From NCBI GenBank assembly GCA_022828595.1, contig JAKGHH010000007.1, forward strand, positions 63,662,727 to 63,726,726: a DNA stretch of 64,000 nt. The letters are read 5' to 3'. Each line of letters starts with the position of its first letter. Position 1 is the first letter of the stretch. The position numbers were made by a program, and so were the translations under genes. Positions 1 to 10,645 of the stretch are shown here, one piece after another. The notes beneath the pieces were generated by a model. That model was not told where the DNA came from. It searched no databases and worked only from the letters and a program-made list of their open reading frames with translations. Origin of the DNA: Nelumbo lutea (lineage: Eukaryota; Streptophyta; Magnoliopsida; Proteales; Nelumbonaceae).

Positions 1-1332
1 CTAACTGACTTGTCTCTTCTCTGTGTTGTGGTTCTTTTTCAGATCCGCCCTGCTCTCTATTTATAGCCTTAAAAAGACAACCTCCTAATCTCATTAGGAG
101 TTTCCTGATCCAAATCTTTTTCGGATCTGGAATCATTAAGTGATAAGGATAATCCCTTTATCTTATCAATAATTCAAGATCAGCTTATTCCTAATCAAAT
201 TAGGAGTTTCCTGATCTAAATCTTTATTTGGATCTAGACTCCTTAAGTGGACAAGAGTTATCCTCTTATCCTTATCTATTGATCCAAACCTAGATCCGCC
301 CCTATTTAATTAATCCAATTAACCCAATTTGAAATGGGATTTTAGGCCCATTATGCTTTCATGCTATCTTCCTATTAATGCTGTCTAGCTTGGCTTTCTT
401 TGTATAGCGTGGGACCCTAACATTGATCTACACATCAACCCAATCACTATGTTACAAGACCTGGCTGAATTTATTGTTGAATACATTGAACCACTAAGTC
501 CATCACTATGGGCTCTTAATGGGCCCAACATTTATACTAAATGGTACTCAGGTCCTGCCATCTTATGAAGGCCCAAGGACTATGGACAGATGCAAGATTA
601 TCCCATTAGGTATAACCCTCAATGGTCTTATACGTAACCTCTCAACCCTTAATGGTCAAACATTGCCTCATAAGAGAGGACCTCTCCCTCAGCTGCAAGG
701 TACAATGCTGCACTTTCTGCTCACATGGATACCGGGAATTTAAACCTTTTTGCAAACATTTTTGAAACCATAATATATATCTATACCTCTATATAAATAT
801 ATTTTGCAAAACCAAATTTCAACACTTTGAAATCAACTATCGGTAGTTTAGGTTTCCATCAGAGAGTGCATTTTCCTAATTGGCACATCAAAGACAGCCC
901 AATCCAACACCATGTGTAGTATCATAATCGAGTCTAGGGGTTAGGTGTAGCATTCCAATTTTTCCCATCTATCTCCAAGGTTCAGGACAATACTGGAATT
1001 TTGGTCTGGTTCAGGGTTTCAAAAAAATCCACACTACATGTACTTAGGTCTCACCCTAGCAGCTGAGACGAGCCACCCCAACGGCTATGAAGATTCTATC
1101 CAACGGCTATGAAGTACACCAGTGTCAACCTTGGCAGGATAAATCTCCCCAGATCTATCCAATGGCTGTGAAGATTCTAAACTAACACGAGTCTTATATG
1201 TGTCCAGAGTTTAAGGGTATTACATAGAAACACACCACAATAACATGAACCATATATGTACTTTATTCATTTACAATAAATGTCATAATGTACATCATGC
1301 TGATTGGAGCTAAGGGCATACACTATCAAACA
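1..1332 (-). repeat. 3' LTR of copia C1 (truncated by window edge)
   Basis: The LTR begins on the minus strand with TGTTTGATAG at 1332 and matches the 5' LTR at 5028-6814 in order, for example the segment at 480-760 against 5990-6270. A TATA-like TATAAATAG lies at 57-65 on the minus strand. Upstream of it are palindromic modules: CTCCTAAT..ATTAGGAG at 82-100 and 188-206, and GATC(C/T)AAAT..ATTTGGATC at 213-234. The short ORFs in this stretch are LTR sequence and not genes. Confidence 0.9.
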
Positions 1333-1344
1333 TCTCCCACTTGC
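1333..1344 (-). other. Polypurine tract of C1
   Basis: On the minus strand the purine-rich GCAAGTGGGAGA lies directly before the 3' LTR start TGTTTG. This is the expected plus-strand DNA primer site of a copia element. The same tract, slightly changed, precedes the C4 LTR at 31196. Confidence 0.8.
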
Positions 1345-1972
1345 ACTTAGGTCCAATCGGGTACAAGCCGGAGTCCCACTTTCCACTGATGCTACCTTCT
1401 GAATCTAGACATCCCCTCTTCCAACTATTTCTCGTAGTACATGGTACTTCCTCTCGATGTGCTTTAACTTCGAGTGGGCCCGTGGCTCCTTAGCTTGAGT
1501 AATGGCTCCAGTATTGTCACACAACAGTGGAATGGGTGATGTGTTGGATGAGAATATTCCTAATTCTTGAATGAACTTCTCCATATGGCTTCCTTGGCAG
1601 CTTCACTTGTGTAATGTATTCCACCTTGGTTGTGGAATTTGTTGTGGACCCTTGTTTGCTGTTTTTCTAGCTAACTGCACAGGACCTCATCGAAAAGATG
1701 TATCCAGATGTAATCTTTCTATCATCTGGGTCTGACTGGAAATCGGCATCAGTATACCCAAGGATCTGTAGTGAACTACCATTGAATACCAAACAAAACT
1801 CTTTTGTCCTTCACAGCGGTCCAATGCTCTTGTCCTGGATTAGATTGGTATCTACTTACCACACTCATGGCCTGAGCAATGCCTGGCTGATTGCACAACA
1901 TGGCATACATGATTCTCCCTATGGCAAAGGCATAGGTAACTTCCATCATGCCCTCAATCTCCTCAAGTGTCT
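1345..1972 (-). pseudogene. copia RNase H and RT C-terminus remnant (C1)
   Basis: Read on the minus strand, translated pieces match the end of copia pol: a segment like the RT C-terminus (…YAMLCNQPGIAQAMSVVSR) around 1960-1810, then an RNase H core with YTDADFQSD near 1740, CDNTGAI near 1520, and a tail with several stops reaching the polypurine tract. RNase H would remove the RNA strand during reverse transcription. Stops and shifts break the frame throughout. It is joined at about 1972 to the start of integrase, so the catalytic RT core is missing. Confidence 0.8.
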
Positions 1973-2235
1973 TTTAACATTCATGGGACCACATACATCA
2001 GTATGTGTAAGGTTAAGCGTGCCTCTTGATCGTTCAGGCTTACCGTTAAATGGTTGTTTCATCATCTTTCCCTGAAGGCAATGTTCACAGGTCGGAAGAT
2101 CTTCTACAATTAGAAAATCCAAAGGGCCATCCTTTACCAACCTTGTGATATGATCTATGGTCCTTTGGATTATATTTGTTTCCAGAGAATGATGGAGAAC
2201 ATAGAGATCATTCTCAAGTTCTCCGTATGTGAGGA
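1973..2235 (-). pseudogene. copia GAG-pre-integrase and integrase start (C1)
   Basis: On the minus strand the product contains LVKDGPLDFLIVEDLPTC and then the CLQGK zinc-site half and HTDVCGPMN, which is the first catalytic Asp region of copia integrase. The upstream part of the zinc domain (the two His) is deleted compared with C6 at 56400-56440. Just after CGPMNVK the frame runs into RT sequence, so only the first of the D,D,E residues is present. Confidence 0.8.
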
Positions 2236-3259
2236 ACTTTTAATGTAATTATTCCTTATCTGAAATACAATTCTATAGTTCCTATGGCTGTAGTTGTAAC
2301 ACTTGCAGAAGTCCCCAAGTAAAGAATCACTTCTCTGTCACTCAGTCATCTGCTTGTCCTAAACCCCTGCAGTTTATTACATGCATGAGTAGAAGCCCCG
2401 GAGTCAATACACCAAGAAGTAGAATTGACCAACATTTTGGTATCTATGACAAAGGATTCAAAATTACCTTGTTTCTTGGTCTCCAGGTACTGAGGACAGT
2501 TTCTCTTCCAGTAGACGGTCTGCTTGCAGAAGTGATAGGCATCTGATGCCTTGTCCTTCCTCTACTTTTTAGGCTTGCTAGTTTTCTTATGAGGTTTCTT
2601 CTTTGTTTTCTTCTTCTTCTTGTTCGACTTGCCACCTTCAACAAGCATGGCAATTGGCTCATCTTTCTTTATCAATTCTTCGGCCCTCTGCAACATATTG
2701 TTGATTTCCTGAAGGCTAACATTTAGCTTGTTCATATTGTAATTCATTATGAACTGATTGAAGGAAGGAGGCAAAGAGTTCAAGATGGCATCAACTTTTG
2801 TGACATGATCTATCCTAGATCCAAGAGCCTCTAGTCATTGATATATTCCATCATCTTAAGACAATGGTCATGAACTAGCTGATTCTTGGACATTTGAGTG
2901 GTCATAAATTGCTTTAGGACCTTTCGGCGAGTAGAACAATTCTGCTCTTCATACATGGTTCTTAGACTATCCAAGATATCCTTGGACATTTCGTTCTGAT
3001 CGAACTGTCACTGTATTTGATTGTCTAAGGAGGCAATGATGTAGTACCGGGCAAGAGAGTTTTTCTCTTCCCATTCTTGATATTCCCTCCTATAGGTTTC
3101 AGAAGCCCTATCACTCGGACGATCTGAAGCAGGGTTCTTATCAACCTTGTCCAATTTCTCAAATGTCAGAACCAGCATAAGGTTATGATACCAGTAAGCA
3201 TAATTTGGCCCCTTAAGCTTATTATCGTCCAACAATTTGGCGAATTGTCCGTTTGCCAT
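2236..3259 (-). pseudogene. copia gag-protease remnant (C1)
   Basis: Minus-strand gag starting at MANGQF (ATG ends at 3259), followed by a gag capsid region containing NSLPPSFNQFIMNYNMNKLN (about 2780-2720), a Lys-rich segment, a damaged zinc-knuckle region, and an aspartic protease with the motif IDSGAST near 2400. Gag would coat the RNA; the protease would cut the polyprotein. The frame is broken by shifts (near 3007 and 2560, among others) and stops. Start chosen by alignment with C6 gag at 55108, where the same N-terminus appears. Confidence 0.85.
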
Positions 3260-5013
3260 TTCTGATAAAAGGCAAAGCAAATATTAGTCCACAACCCAAT
3301 TTGATTCATGTTATCTACATAGATATGGCTTTTAATCTATGTTCCACTTCCATTTGTTCATCTCTGAGATTTCCTTCTTATCTCAGTGACGGAGACTACG
3401 AACTATGTCTTTGGAAATGTGGGATATCACATAGGTGCATGGGGCCAACTATTTCAGTTGCAAAACCCCACCACTTTCTGTGAAGAATCATATCCACTCA
3501 TCTTATGACCTTTCCCTTTGGCCTTTGTCAGACAAGATTCATTGCCATTTTAGGTAAACCTTTCTATCTAGTAAGTGCTGACCCATCATATCGTGGACCA
3601 TAAGGTACCGTGAGAGAGTCCTCCATTTTAGGATAGGCCCCTCCCACATCGGTCTATGATGCTCCTATCATCTTATGAAACAGTCCAATAGATCCACAGG
3701 CAAATGGATAGCCCAATTTTATGGTGCATCTCCTCATTACTAAAGGGCCCATCTTCATGCTAATGATGGAAGGCCTTTAGAGTGATATGAATCTCCCTAT
3801 CACATGCACTTATATTTCAGTGGAGGGAACGAAATATTATGCCCTAGTTTTATTTAGGTCAAACCAAAGTGGCTCCCACTGACTTTCTCAAATCCAGATT
3901 TAAATGGGCCCTAAACTACTAGGGTTCCACACGGTTCCTCTTGGGGAGGAAGCTGATGTGGGGCCCATCAAATGGGAAAATCATCCAATATTCTTATGGA
4001 TACCATGGCAATGATGTGCATTCAGCCATAGTGTGTGAAAGAGCCACTATCGAATTAGCATGGACCAAGTACTTATGGCCCATGTACGTAGCACGTCATA
4101 AATCCATACATCACATGCATGAAACAAATTGATCCAATCAAATAAAATATCTGTAAAACCCTTAATTAATTAGATTAAATCAGTATCATCCCAACAAAGC
4201 CCATAATGTTATCATATAACATTATCTAGGTACATGGGTTGTACTGCAAAAAACAGTTCGGCCCATGTAGCTAAATCAGGGCTGATTCAGTTTTATCATA
4301 TTAAAATTGGGTTTTTACAGAGGTGGGCCGAATTAAAACTTGTAGTGGGCCATCAACCCTCTGGCCTAAATCAAATTTGGATCAGAAAAACCAACCCCAT
4401 TGAACCAACAATTCTGTCCAACCACTTTGGACCAAATCTGGTACAAATCAGCCCAAGTTTTGGTGTCCAATTCAAGAATAATGATCTAAAAAATGAATTA
4501 ATTCAAGATAATCAAATTAACAAGAGAACAAAAGCAGAGGGCTGCACTGTGATTTTCTTGGACATCATACAAACTTGCAAAGAAGAGTTAATCGTAGATT
4601 GCAAAATCGATATCTACAAAATCGCAAATCACAGAACTTCTTTCATGGAAATAAAATAGAAAAACCTGACTTTTTCTATTATTACATCACATCGAATTCC
4701 TATACAATTTGTCTAAAAAATAAAAAATAAAAAAATTATTTACATACCAAATTGAATAAAAAAGAAACAGCAAGGTGTGCCAATCTTGGCACTAGAAAGA
4801 TTCGATCTCCATCACATGTGCAGCCCAAATATTCAAGAAACATTCACAGAACAATTCTATAAATATAACAGAATAATAAAGATTTATTTTCTATATCATC
4901 CGCCCATAATCTGGGAACCCTGAACAAACGCTAACTGCGCAAATCGGGTAGAACGCTTTCGGCCCATTTGCATAAATTCAGATCTGATCTAATTTGGTTT
5001 AAGACTTGAACCT
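3260..5013 (-). other. C1 leader between primer site and gag
   Basis: About 1.75 kb of untranslated leader. It is longer than in C6 (about 1 kb), which lacks the part corresponding to roughly 3345-4105. ORFs here, such as 4234-4659 on the plus strand, have no recognisable domain and lie on the strand opposite the element, so I do not call them genes. Confidence 0.65.
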
Positions 5014-5026
5014 GGCTTTGATACCA
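5014..5026 (-). promoter_or_regulatory. Primer binding site, tRNA-iMet type (C1)
   Basis: Minus strand TGGTATCAAAGCC, one base from the LTR end (…CCCTTCA). It matches the canonical initiator-Met primer site TGGTATCAGAGC with one change. It fixes the element's orientation and the inner edge of its 5' LTR. Confidence 0.9.
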
Positions 5027-5027
5027 C

Positions 5028-6814
5028 TGAAGGGATGGGAGATCCATCATATGGATGGCCGAACCCTACAGGAAGGTTGGGCGGAATTTTAAAAATTTGT
5101 TTACCCCCATCCGGGAATCCTATTCCCAATTTAGAAAACTGCATTTTCAAGGTTCGTTCTTGTAACCAAACCGGACCAAATTTGAAACCAAGATTAGGGA
5201 AGGATATACCTGATACGGAATCCACGCAAAAAGCTCCTCCCAACGTAAGTGTTCAAGCCCAAAGAGTGTACCAAATCCTCCCTCCACTAAAGATGACACA
5301 GCTTAGGATGAGGCAGGACTAGCAGGTAGTTCTTCATCAAGAGCTTGTGATTCTTCAGCAAGAATCGAATGGGGTAGTGAGCACAGCTTCAAAATTGTTT
5401 CTTCTAGCAAGAAACAATATCAATATCAAATCTTGATCAGATCCAAGAATTGGAGATCGAACGGGGTAGGGCGGCAAGAGCAGGAAGAAAAAGAACTAAA
5501 GGCAAGATCAGTCTAACTGAGTTATCTTCTGTAATGTTTGTGTATCTTTTTCAGGTCCGCCCTACTCTCTATTTATAGCCTTAAAGAGACAACCTCCTAA
5601 TCTGATTAGGAGTCTCCTAATCCAAACATAAGTTCAGTCTTTTGTTACTTATTTGGATCTTGACTCTTTAAGGCTATAAATAGAGATAAGGATAACCCCT
5701 TATCTTATCTGCAGTTCAAGATCAACTTATTTCTAATCAAATTAGGAGTTTCCTGATCCAAATCTTTATTTGGATATGGACTCTTTAAGTGGATAAGAAT
5801 TATCCTTTTATCCTTATCTACTGATCCAAACCCAGATCCGCCCCTATTTAATTAATCCAATTAACCCAGTTCGAAATGGGCTTGTCTCTCTTTCTATGGT
5901 GTGGTACCCTATCATTGATCTACACATCAGCCACATGGGTTCAGCCTAGCCTCTGTTACAAGGACTGGCTGAATTCACTACTAAATACAATGAACCCCTG
6001 AGTCCATCACTATGGGCTCTTAATGGGCCTAACATTTACACTAAATGGTCCTTGGGTCCAACTATCTTATGAAGGCCCAAGGACTGTGGGCAGATATAAG
6101 ATTATCCCATCAGATATAACCCCCAATGTTCTTACACTTAACCTCTCAGCCCTTAATGATCAAACACTACCTGACAAGAGAGGACCTCTCTCTCGGCTGC
6201 AAGGTACAGTGCTGCACTCTTTGCTCACATGGATCCTGGGAATTAAAACCTTTTGCAAACAATTTGTAAAACCATAATATATAAGTATATCTTTATATAA
6301 ATATATTTTGCAAAACCAAATTTCAAACACATTTGAAATCCATTGCGGGAATTTAGGTTTCCATCAGAGAGAGTGCATTTCATTCACTTTGTCTGACAAA
6401 GGGGTTGATTCTGTCGCTATGATCACCCACTCAGATGAATTCTCGGACTATCCCTACATACCCAAGTTTTGACCCCCTCTAAGGATCTCACTGATTGGCA
6501 CATCAAAGACAACCCAATCAGACACCTAGTGTAGTATCATAATCGAGTCTAGGGGTCAGGTGTAACATTCCAATTTTGCTCATCTATCTCCATGGTCTAG
6601 GGTAATACTGGAATTTTGGTCTGGTTCAGGGTTTCAAGAAAACCCGCACTGCATGTACCTCATGTCTCACCCTGGCAGCTAAGACGAGCCACCCCAACCA
6701 ACTTGGCAATACACCAAAGTCAGCCTTGGTAGGATAAATCTCCCCAGATTTATCCAACGGCTGTGAAGATTCTAAACTAACACGAGTCTCATATGTGTCT
6801 AGTTTAAGGGTATT
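5028..6814 (-). repeat. 5' LTR of copia C1, outer end lost
   Basis: Starts on the plus strand with TGAAGGGATGGGAGATCC (the LTR 3' end in element orientation) and runs to 6814, where G1 interrupts it. It carries TATAAATAG at 5569-5577 on the minus strand and the same upstream palindromes as the 3' LTR. The element's first about 115 bp of LTR are not seen beyond the insertion. Confidence 0.9.
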
Positions 6815-7845
6815 TGATGAACACACAATTTACCTATAATTTATGGGCCTTTGCATGGAGTTTTATGTCGGTTTAATAAAATTTTGCCCTATTTTAACTT
6901 GATTGCAAGAAAGATTTCAAGGGCAACCAACTCAAGGAAAAGAATGCAAAGAGCAAGAGAAGAAAGCCCAAAATTTATCAAATTCAACCCAGCCTAGCCA
7001 TGAGAGCAAGAGAGTATCATTCGGCCCAAGTAGTGCAAGCTAACTCTTTGGGAAAACCCAAGGAAAAAAGCCTAGCAAGAAGGAAATTTCGGCCCAGTAA
7101 AGGGGAGGCCCATTTTCAGCCCAAAGAATAGCCTAGAATGCAGCCAACATGTACTCAAAAGCAAGCTAAGTTGCAACCCAAATAGCAGCCCAAAGGGAGC
7201 TAGGGGTGGCAACTCCTAGAAGTTTCTTGAAGAGAATGAGGGAGCACTCTAGAAGGTTCAAGAGGGGTGTAATACACCCAATTCTAGAGCCAACAAGAAG
7301 AGGCAAGAGCTTCCTTGAAAGCCTATATAAAGAGGCCTCTAGAAGGGGGAGAGTGTTCATTTGCCCAAGTTCAAGCCTCTCCATTCCTTTGGGGTTCGAA
7401 TTCCTTGAAGAGAAGAAGAGAGAAGAAGGAACTAGGCCCAAGAAGGAGAAGGGTTGAAGAGATTCAAGCAAGGAAGAAGAAAAGAAGGTGAGTTCGAACT
7501 TGGGGAAAATTTGATTAAGAGATCCTTTATTCTATTTCTACTTAGTTTTTATTTTCTTGAGTTCAAATTCAGGTTCTATCTATTTAATTTTCTTTTCTTA
7601 TCTTTCATTCTTTCTTGTTGTAATCAATGCTGTAAAATTTTAGATTGTGTAATCAAATTTCTTTATCATTCGAGTAGACCAGATATCTTCTTGTTGTTTC
7701 TTGAATAGAGTGTGAATTATAGATCAGATTGGCCGATTTTATCTCTCACAAACTCAGATCTGAGATTTGTAAGATCTGAATTGTTTGAGAAAGAATTCAG
7801 ATCTTCAATTTTCAGGTCGGCCGATTTGATCTAATGCTTGCGAAT
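6815..7845 (+). mobile_element. LTR of a different gypsy family (G1), cut by gap
   Basis: Starts with TGATGAACACAC right inside the C1 LTR. It differs from the other gypsy LTRs here apart from the TGATGA start. A TATATAAA box sits at 7324-7331, followed by a purine-rich then T-rich transcribed part, as in an LTR with U3-R-U5. It enters the gap before any primer site is seen, so the assignment as LTR is an inference. The Lys/Glu-rich ORF at 7206-7457 and its neighbours are low-complexity LTR sequence and not recognised as genes. Confidence 0.6.
7324..7331 (+). promoter_or_regulatory. TATA box in G1 LTR
   Basis: TATATAAA in the context of a purine-rich leader, similar in placement to the GCTATATAAAG boxes in the other gypsy LTRs in the window. 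Confidence 0.5.
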
Positions 7846-7945
7846 NNNNNNNNNNNNNNNNNNNNNNNNNNNNNNNNNNNNNNNNNNNNNNNNNNNNNNN
7901 NNNNNNNNNNNNNNNNNNNNNNNNNNNNNNNNNNNNNNNNNNNNN
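7846..7945. other. Assembly gap (100 N)
   Basis: Exactly 100 N, the usual placeholder for a gap of unknown length. Left is the G1 LTR, right is the pol of an unrelated Athila element, so at least one LTR plus internal sequence is missing or misjoined. Confidence 0.98.
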
Positions 7946-9456
7946 TTGAAATACCTGCTAGCAAAAAAGGAGTCAAAACAGAGGCTAATAACATGGACAC
8001 TCTTGCTCCAAGAGTTTGATTTGGAGATTAAGGATCGAAAGGGAGCTGAAAACTCGGTGGTAGATCATCTAAGTAGGTTGGTAAAAGATGAGGACTCCTC
8101 ACCCATCTCTGAGTTGTTTCTTGATGAGCAACTATTTCACATAAAGGTATGGTCCCTTGGTATGTTGATATTGTGAACTACTTGGTTACCGGAATTTTGC
8201 CTAATTACCATAGCAAGTCCATGAAGAATAAAATTAGGTATGAGGCAAAATATTATGTATGGGATGAACCCTAACTATGGAAATTCTGCTCTGATCAAGT
8301 AATTAGGAGGCGTGTCCCTGAGAATGAGCATATGTCAATTTTAAACTTTTGTCATAATTATGCTTGTGGTGGTCATTTTGTGCTCAAGAGAACTGCTCTA
8401 AAGGTTTTAGATAGTGGGTTATATTGGGCAACCCTATTTAGAGATGCATACTTGTTTTGTAAAAATTGTGAAAGATGTCATCAAACAGGTGCATTATCTC
8501 GCAGGAATGAAATGCCCCAAACGCCTATTCTTGTTTGTGAAATCTTTGATGTTTGGGGTATTGATTTCATGGGACCCTTTCCTCCCTCTTGTGGTTTTGT
8601 TTATATACTTTTGGCAGTTGACTATGTCTCGAAATGGGTGGAAGCAAAGGCCACCAGGACTAATGATTCTAAGTGTGTTGTAGGGTTTATCAAATTTAAC
8701 ATTTTCAATAGGTTTGGTATTCCTCGAGCCATCATAAGTGATCAAGGCACCCACTTTTGCAATAGAGCCATCAAAGTCTTTCTGAGGAAGTTTGGGGTGC
8801 ATCCCCAAATCGCCACTGCTTATCACCCCGAAACAAATTGACAAGCTGAAAGTTCCAATAGAGAGGTCAAGTTCATTTTAGAGAAGATGGTGAATCTGGA
8901 AAGAAAGGATTGGAACCTACGTCTAGATGACACACTCTGGGCATATCGAACAGCATACAAAACACCAATAGGGATGTCCCCTTACATGTTGATTTTTGGC
9001 AAATCTTGCCACTTGCCGGTTGAAATTGAACATAGAGCCTATTGGGCAATCAAACGCTGCAATATGAACATGGAAGAAGCTGGCAAGGCAAGGAAGCTAC
9101 AATTGCAAGAGCTGGAAGAGTTGCGCTTAGAAGCATATGAGAATTTGAAAATCTACAAAGAGAATACCAAATTGTTCCATGATAATTTACTTTTAAGAAA
9201 ACAATTTATAATTAGACAAAAGGTTTTATTGTACAATTCTCGACTCCAACTCATGCCAGGTAAGTTGGGTTTCATGTGGATGGGTCCATTTGTTATTACT
9301 AATGTGTTTCCTTATGGTGCAGTAGAGATCAAAAGTCTCAATACAGGCAAGATTTTCAAGGTGAATGGGCATCGATTGAAGTTGTTCCATGAGGATGCAA
9401 ATGTCTCCTCTACAGTAGACATCTCATTAGACCTTCCTCATTATTCATCGAGTTAA
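7946..9456 (+). pseudogene. gypsy pol fragment: RNase H end and integrase (G2)
   Basis: The product starts in the last part of RNase H (LKYLLAKKE…[12 protein letters not shown]) and continues into integrase. Integrase has the HHCC zinc region (FCHNY…CKNCERC, about 8345-8480), a first Asp in GIDFMGPF, a second in ISDQGTHF, and a C-terminal GPF/Y-like module ([18 protein letters not shown]). A one-base deletion near 8147 shifts the frame, a TAA replaces a Tyr codon near 8273, and a TGA at 8839-8841 replaces the Gly just before the catalytic Glu. From 8887 to the stop at 9456 the frame is open. Integrase would join element DNA to the chromosome; this copy is dead. Confidence 0.92.
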
Positions 9457-9470
9457 GGAGGCAAAAGAGG

Positions 9471-9520
9471 ACGTTGACCATAACAATGTTAAACAATTGC
9501 TCTTATGGGAGGCAACCCAT
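9471..9520 (+). other. Post-integrase double hairpin (G2)
   Basis: Fifteen bases after the integrase stop, ACGTTG and CAATGT pair around a 7-nt loop (9471-9489), and 16 nt later ATGGG/CCCAT pair around AGGCAA (9505-9520). The same pair sits at the same spacing in G6 (42967-43015), with the first stem changed on both sides. Function unknown. Confidence 0.6.
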
Positions 9521-9645
9521 TGTGTTTAGTTAATTTTGTTATTTTGATTTGATTTCTGTGTTTTGCAGCTGATTCTATATCTGAAGGAACCCAACAGGGC
9601 ATACAGGGAAGTTCCCTCAAATCCTTCTACTATATGCATAACCAC

Positions 9646-9685
9646 ATACGTTGGGGACAATGTATGCTTTCTGTGTGAGGGTATT
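9646..9685 (+). other. Internal purine-tract module (G2, degenerate)
   Basis: A hairpin ATACGTTG-GGGA-CAATGTAT (9646-9665) is followed by the purine-rich stretch CTGTGTGAGGGTATT. In G6 the equivalent tract is identical to the 3' polypurine tract; here it has decayed. Confidence 0.5.
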
Positions 9686-10124
9686 AGGGAAATCTGTTGG
9701 AATTTGGGGTAACCCTAGCATGCTTCGATCATCACTTCTTAACCTTGCCTATTGAAATTTCTGCTCCCTGGAAACTAATCCTTGAATGATTTCAGACTAT
9801 CAGGAATTATGTGCTTAGGCTGAATAGATAGGATAGGATGCAAGCATGACTAACGGAATTTTTGGCTACATAAGGTACCTCATTACTTTAATCGATCAAT
9901 AGGCAAGATGCATACAAATTTAACCCGCATGAGTGTGTGCTTAATTTTCACCTAAATGTCTGTTAAACATAGTTTGATTATTCTAGAACTTGCTATGCTA
10001 GATATGTTGAGACCACGTTAATGAGTTCATGGATCAGAATGGTGATACCCTTGTGATTCTTGTGCAAAAAATAAAAAATAAAATATAATATAATATAATA
10101 TAATAAATTAAAATTTCATGACTA

Positions 10125-10203
10125 ATGTGAGATAGAGAATAAAATGCACTCACATCTAGAAATGAAAGCAAGGGTGAGATGGAGCATAAAATGCACTCAC
10201 CCT
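10125..10203 (+). repeat. Stem-loop array, 2 units (G2)
   Basis: Unit 1 (10125-10155) has arms ATGTGAG/CTCACAT; unit 2 (10171-10203) has arms AGGGTGAG/CTCACCCT. Both surround the shared centre ATGGAGCATAAAATGCA (unit 1 has ATAGAGAATAAAATGCA). The arms differ between units but stay complementary. Confidence 0.85.
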
Positions 10204-10607
10204 AAAACCCCAACCCCATTCTCACCCTCAGATCTTTAGAACTCATGCTAAGTGGTGGAGATGTGATACGTAGCAAGCTTATGGTAATAACATACCTTGT
10301 TTTGACCTAAGAAACAAAGAAAAGTAATTGAATTTGGCTGCATTTGTTTGTTAAAACGATGGGTGCTTGTTCAGTCCAAGAATGTTCAGCCAGTGGAAGG
10401 CTTGTTTCCTTTATTATCGATTTAACTTGGGACCATGAGGAATGGTGATTTGAGATCACTCTTGGACAAGTTAAAAGGGAGAAAGAAATGAAAATGGGAA
10501 GATTACCAAGTCTGAACCAAAGCATGCAATGGATCAGGCCTTATGTTGAGAGAAAGAGAGATTAAAAAATCAGTAGGTAGTTTCTTTTGTTTTGCTTGAG
10601 TTTTGCC

Positions 10608-10645
10608 TTGACTGAGGACAGACAAAGTTTAAGTGTGGGGGGATT
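10608..10645 (+). other. Hairpin and polypurine tract before 3' LTR (G2)
   Basis: TTGACT-GAGGAC-AGACAA (10608-10625, one A·A mismatch) precedes AAGTGTGGGGGGATT, which abuts the LTR start TGATGAG. The purine tract is the expected plus-strand primer. Confidence 0.8.

Larger units (their letters stand above)
1..6814 (-). mobile_element. Ty1/copia element C1, partial
   Basis: Minus-strand copia retrotransposon running off the left window edge. In element order it has a 5' LTR (6814-5028), tRNA-iMet primer site (5026-5014), long leader, gag, protease, the start of integrase, then reverse transcriptase C-terminus and RNase H, a polypurine tract and the 3' LTR (1332 to beyond 1). Most of integrase and reverse transcriptase is deleted near 1972. 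The outer about 115 bp of the 5' LTR were cut off by G1 at 6815. The long LTRs and the gag and GAG-pre-integrase style suggest the Tork/Angela branch, but that placement is from general resemblance only. It is non-functional. Confidence 0.9.

Noticed and set aside
519..743. 74-codon ORF and its relatives at 6023, 14127, 15654, 30285 and 34345
   Set aside because: All lie at the same place in copia LTRs, in LTR sense or antisense, differ by shifts between copies and have no domain. LTR sequence and not genes.
4234..4659. 141-codon ORF on the plus strand
   Set aside because: Lies in the untranslated leader of minus-strand copia C1; no recognisable domain.
7206..7457. Lys/Arg/Glu-rich ORF
   Set aside because: Purine-rich low-complexity sequence in an LTR leader, with an equally long ORF on the other strand; no known domain.
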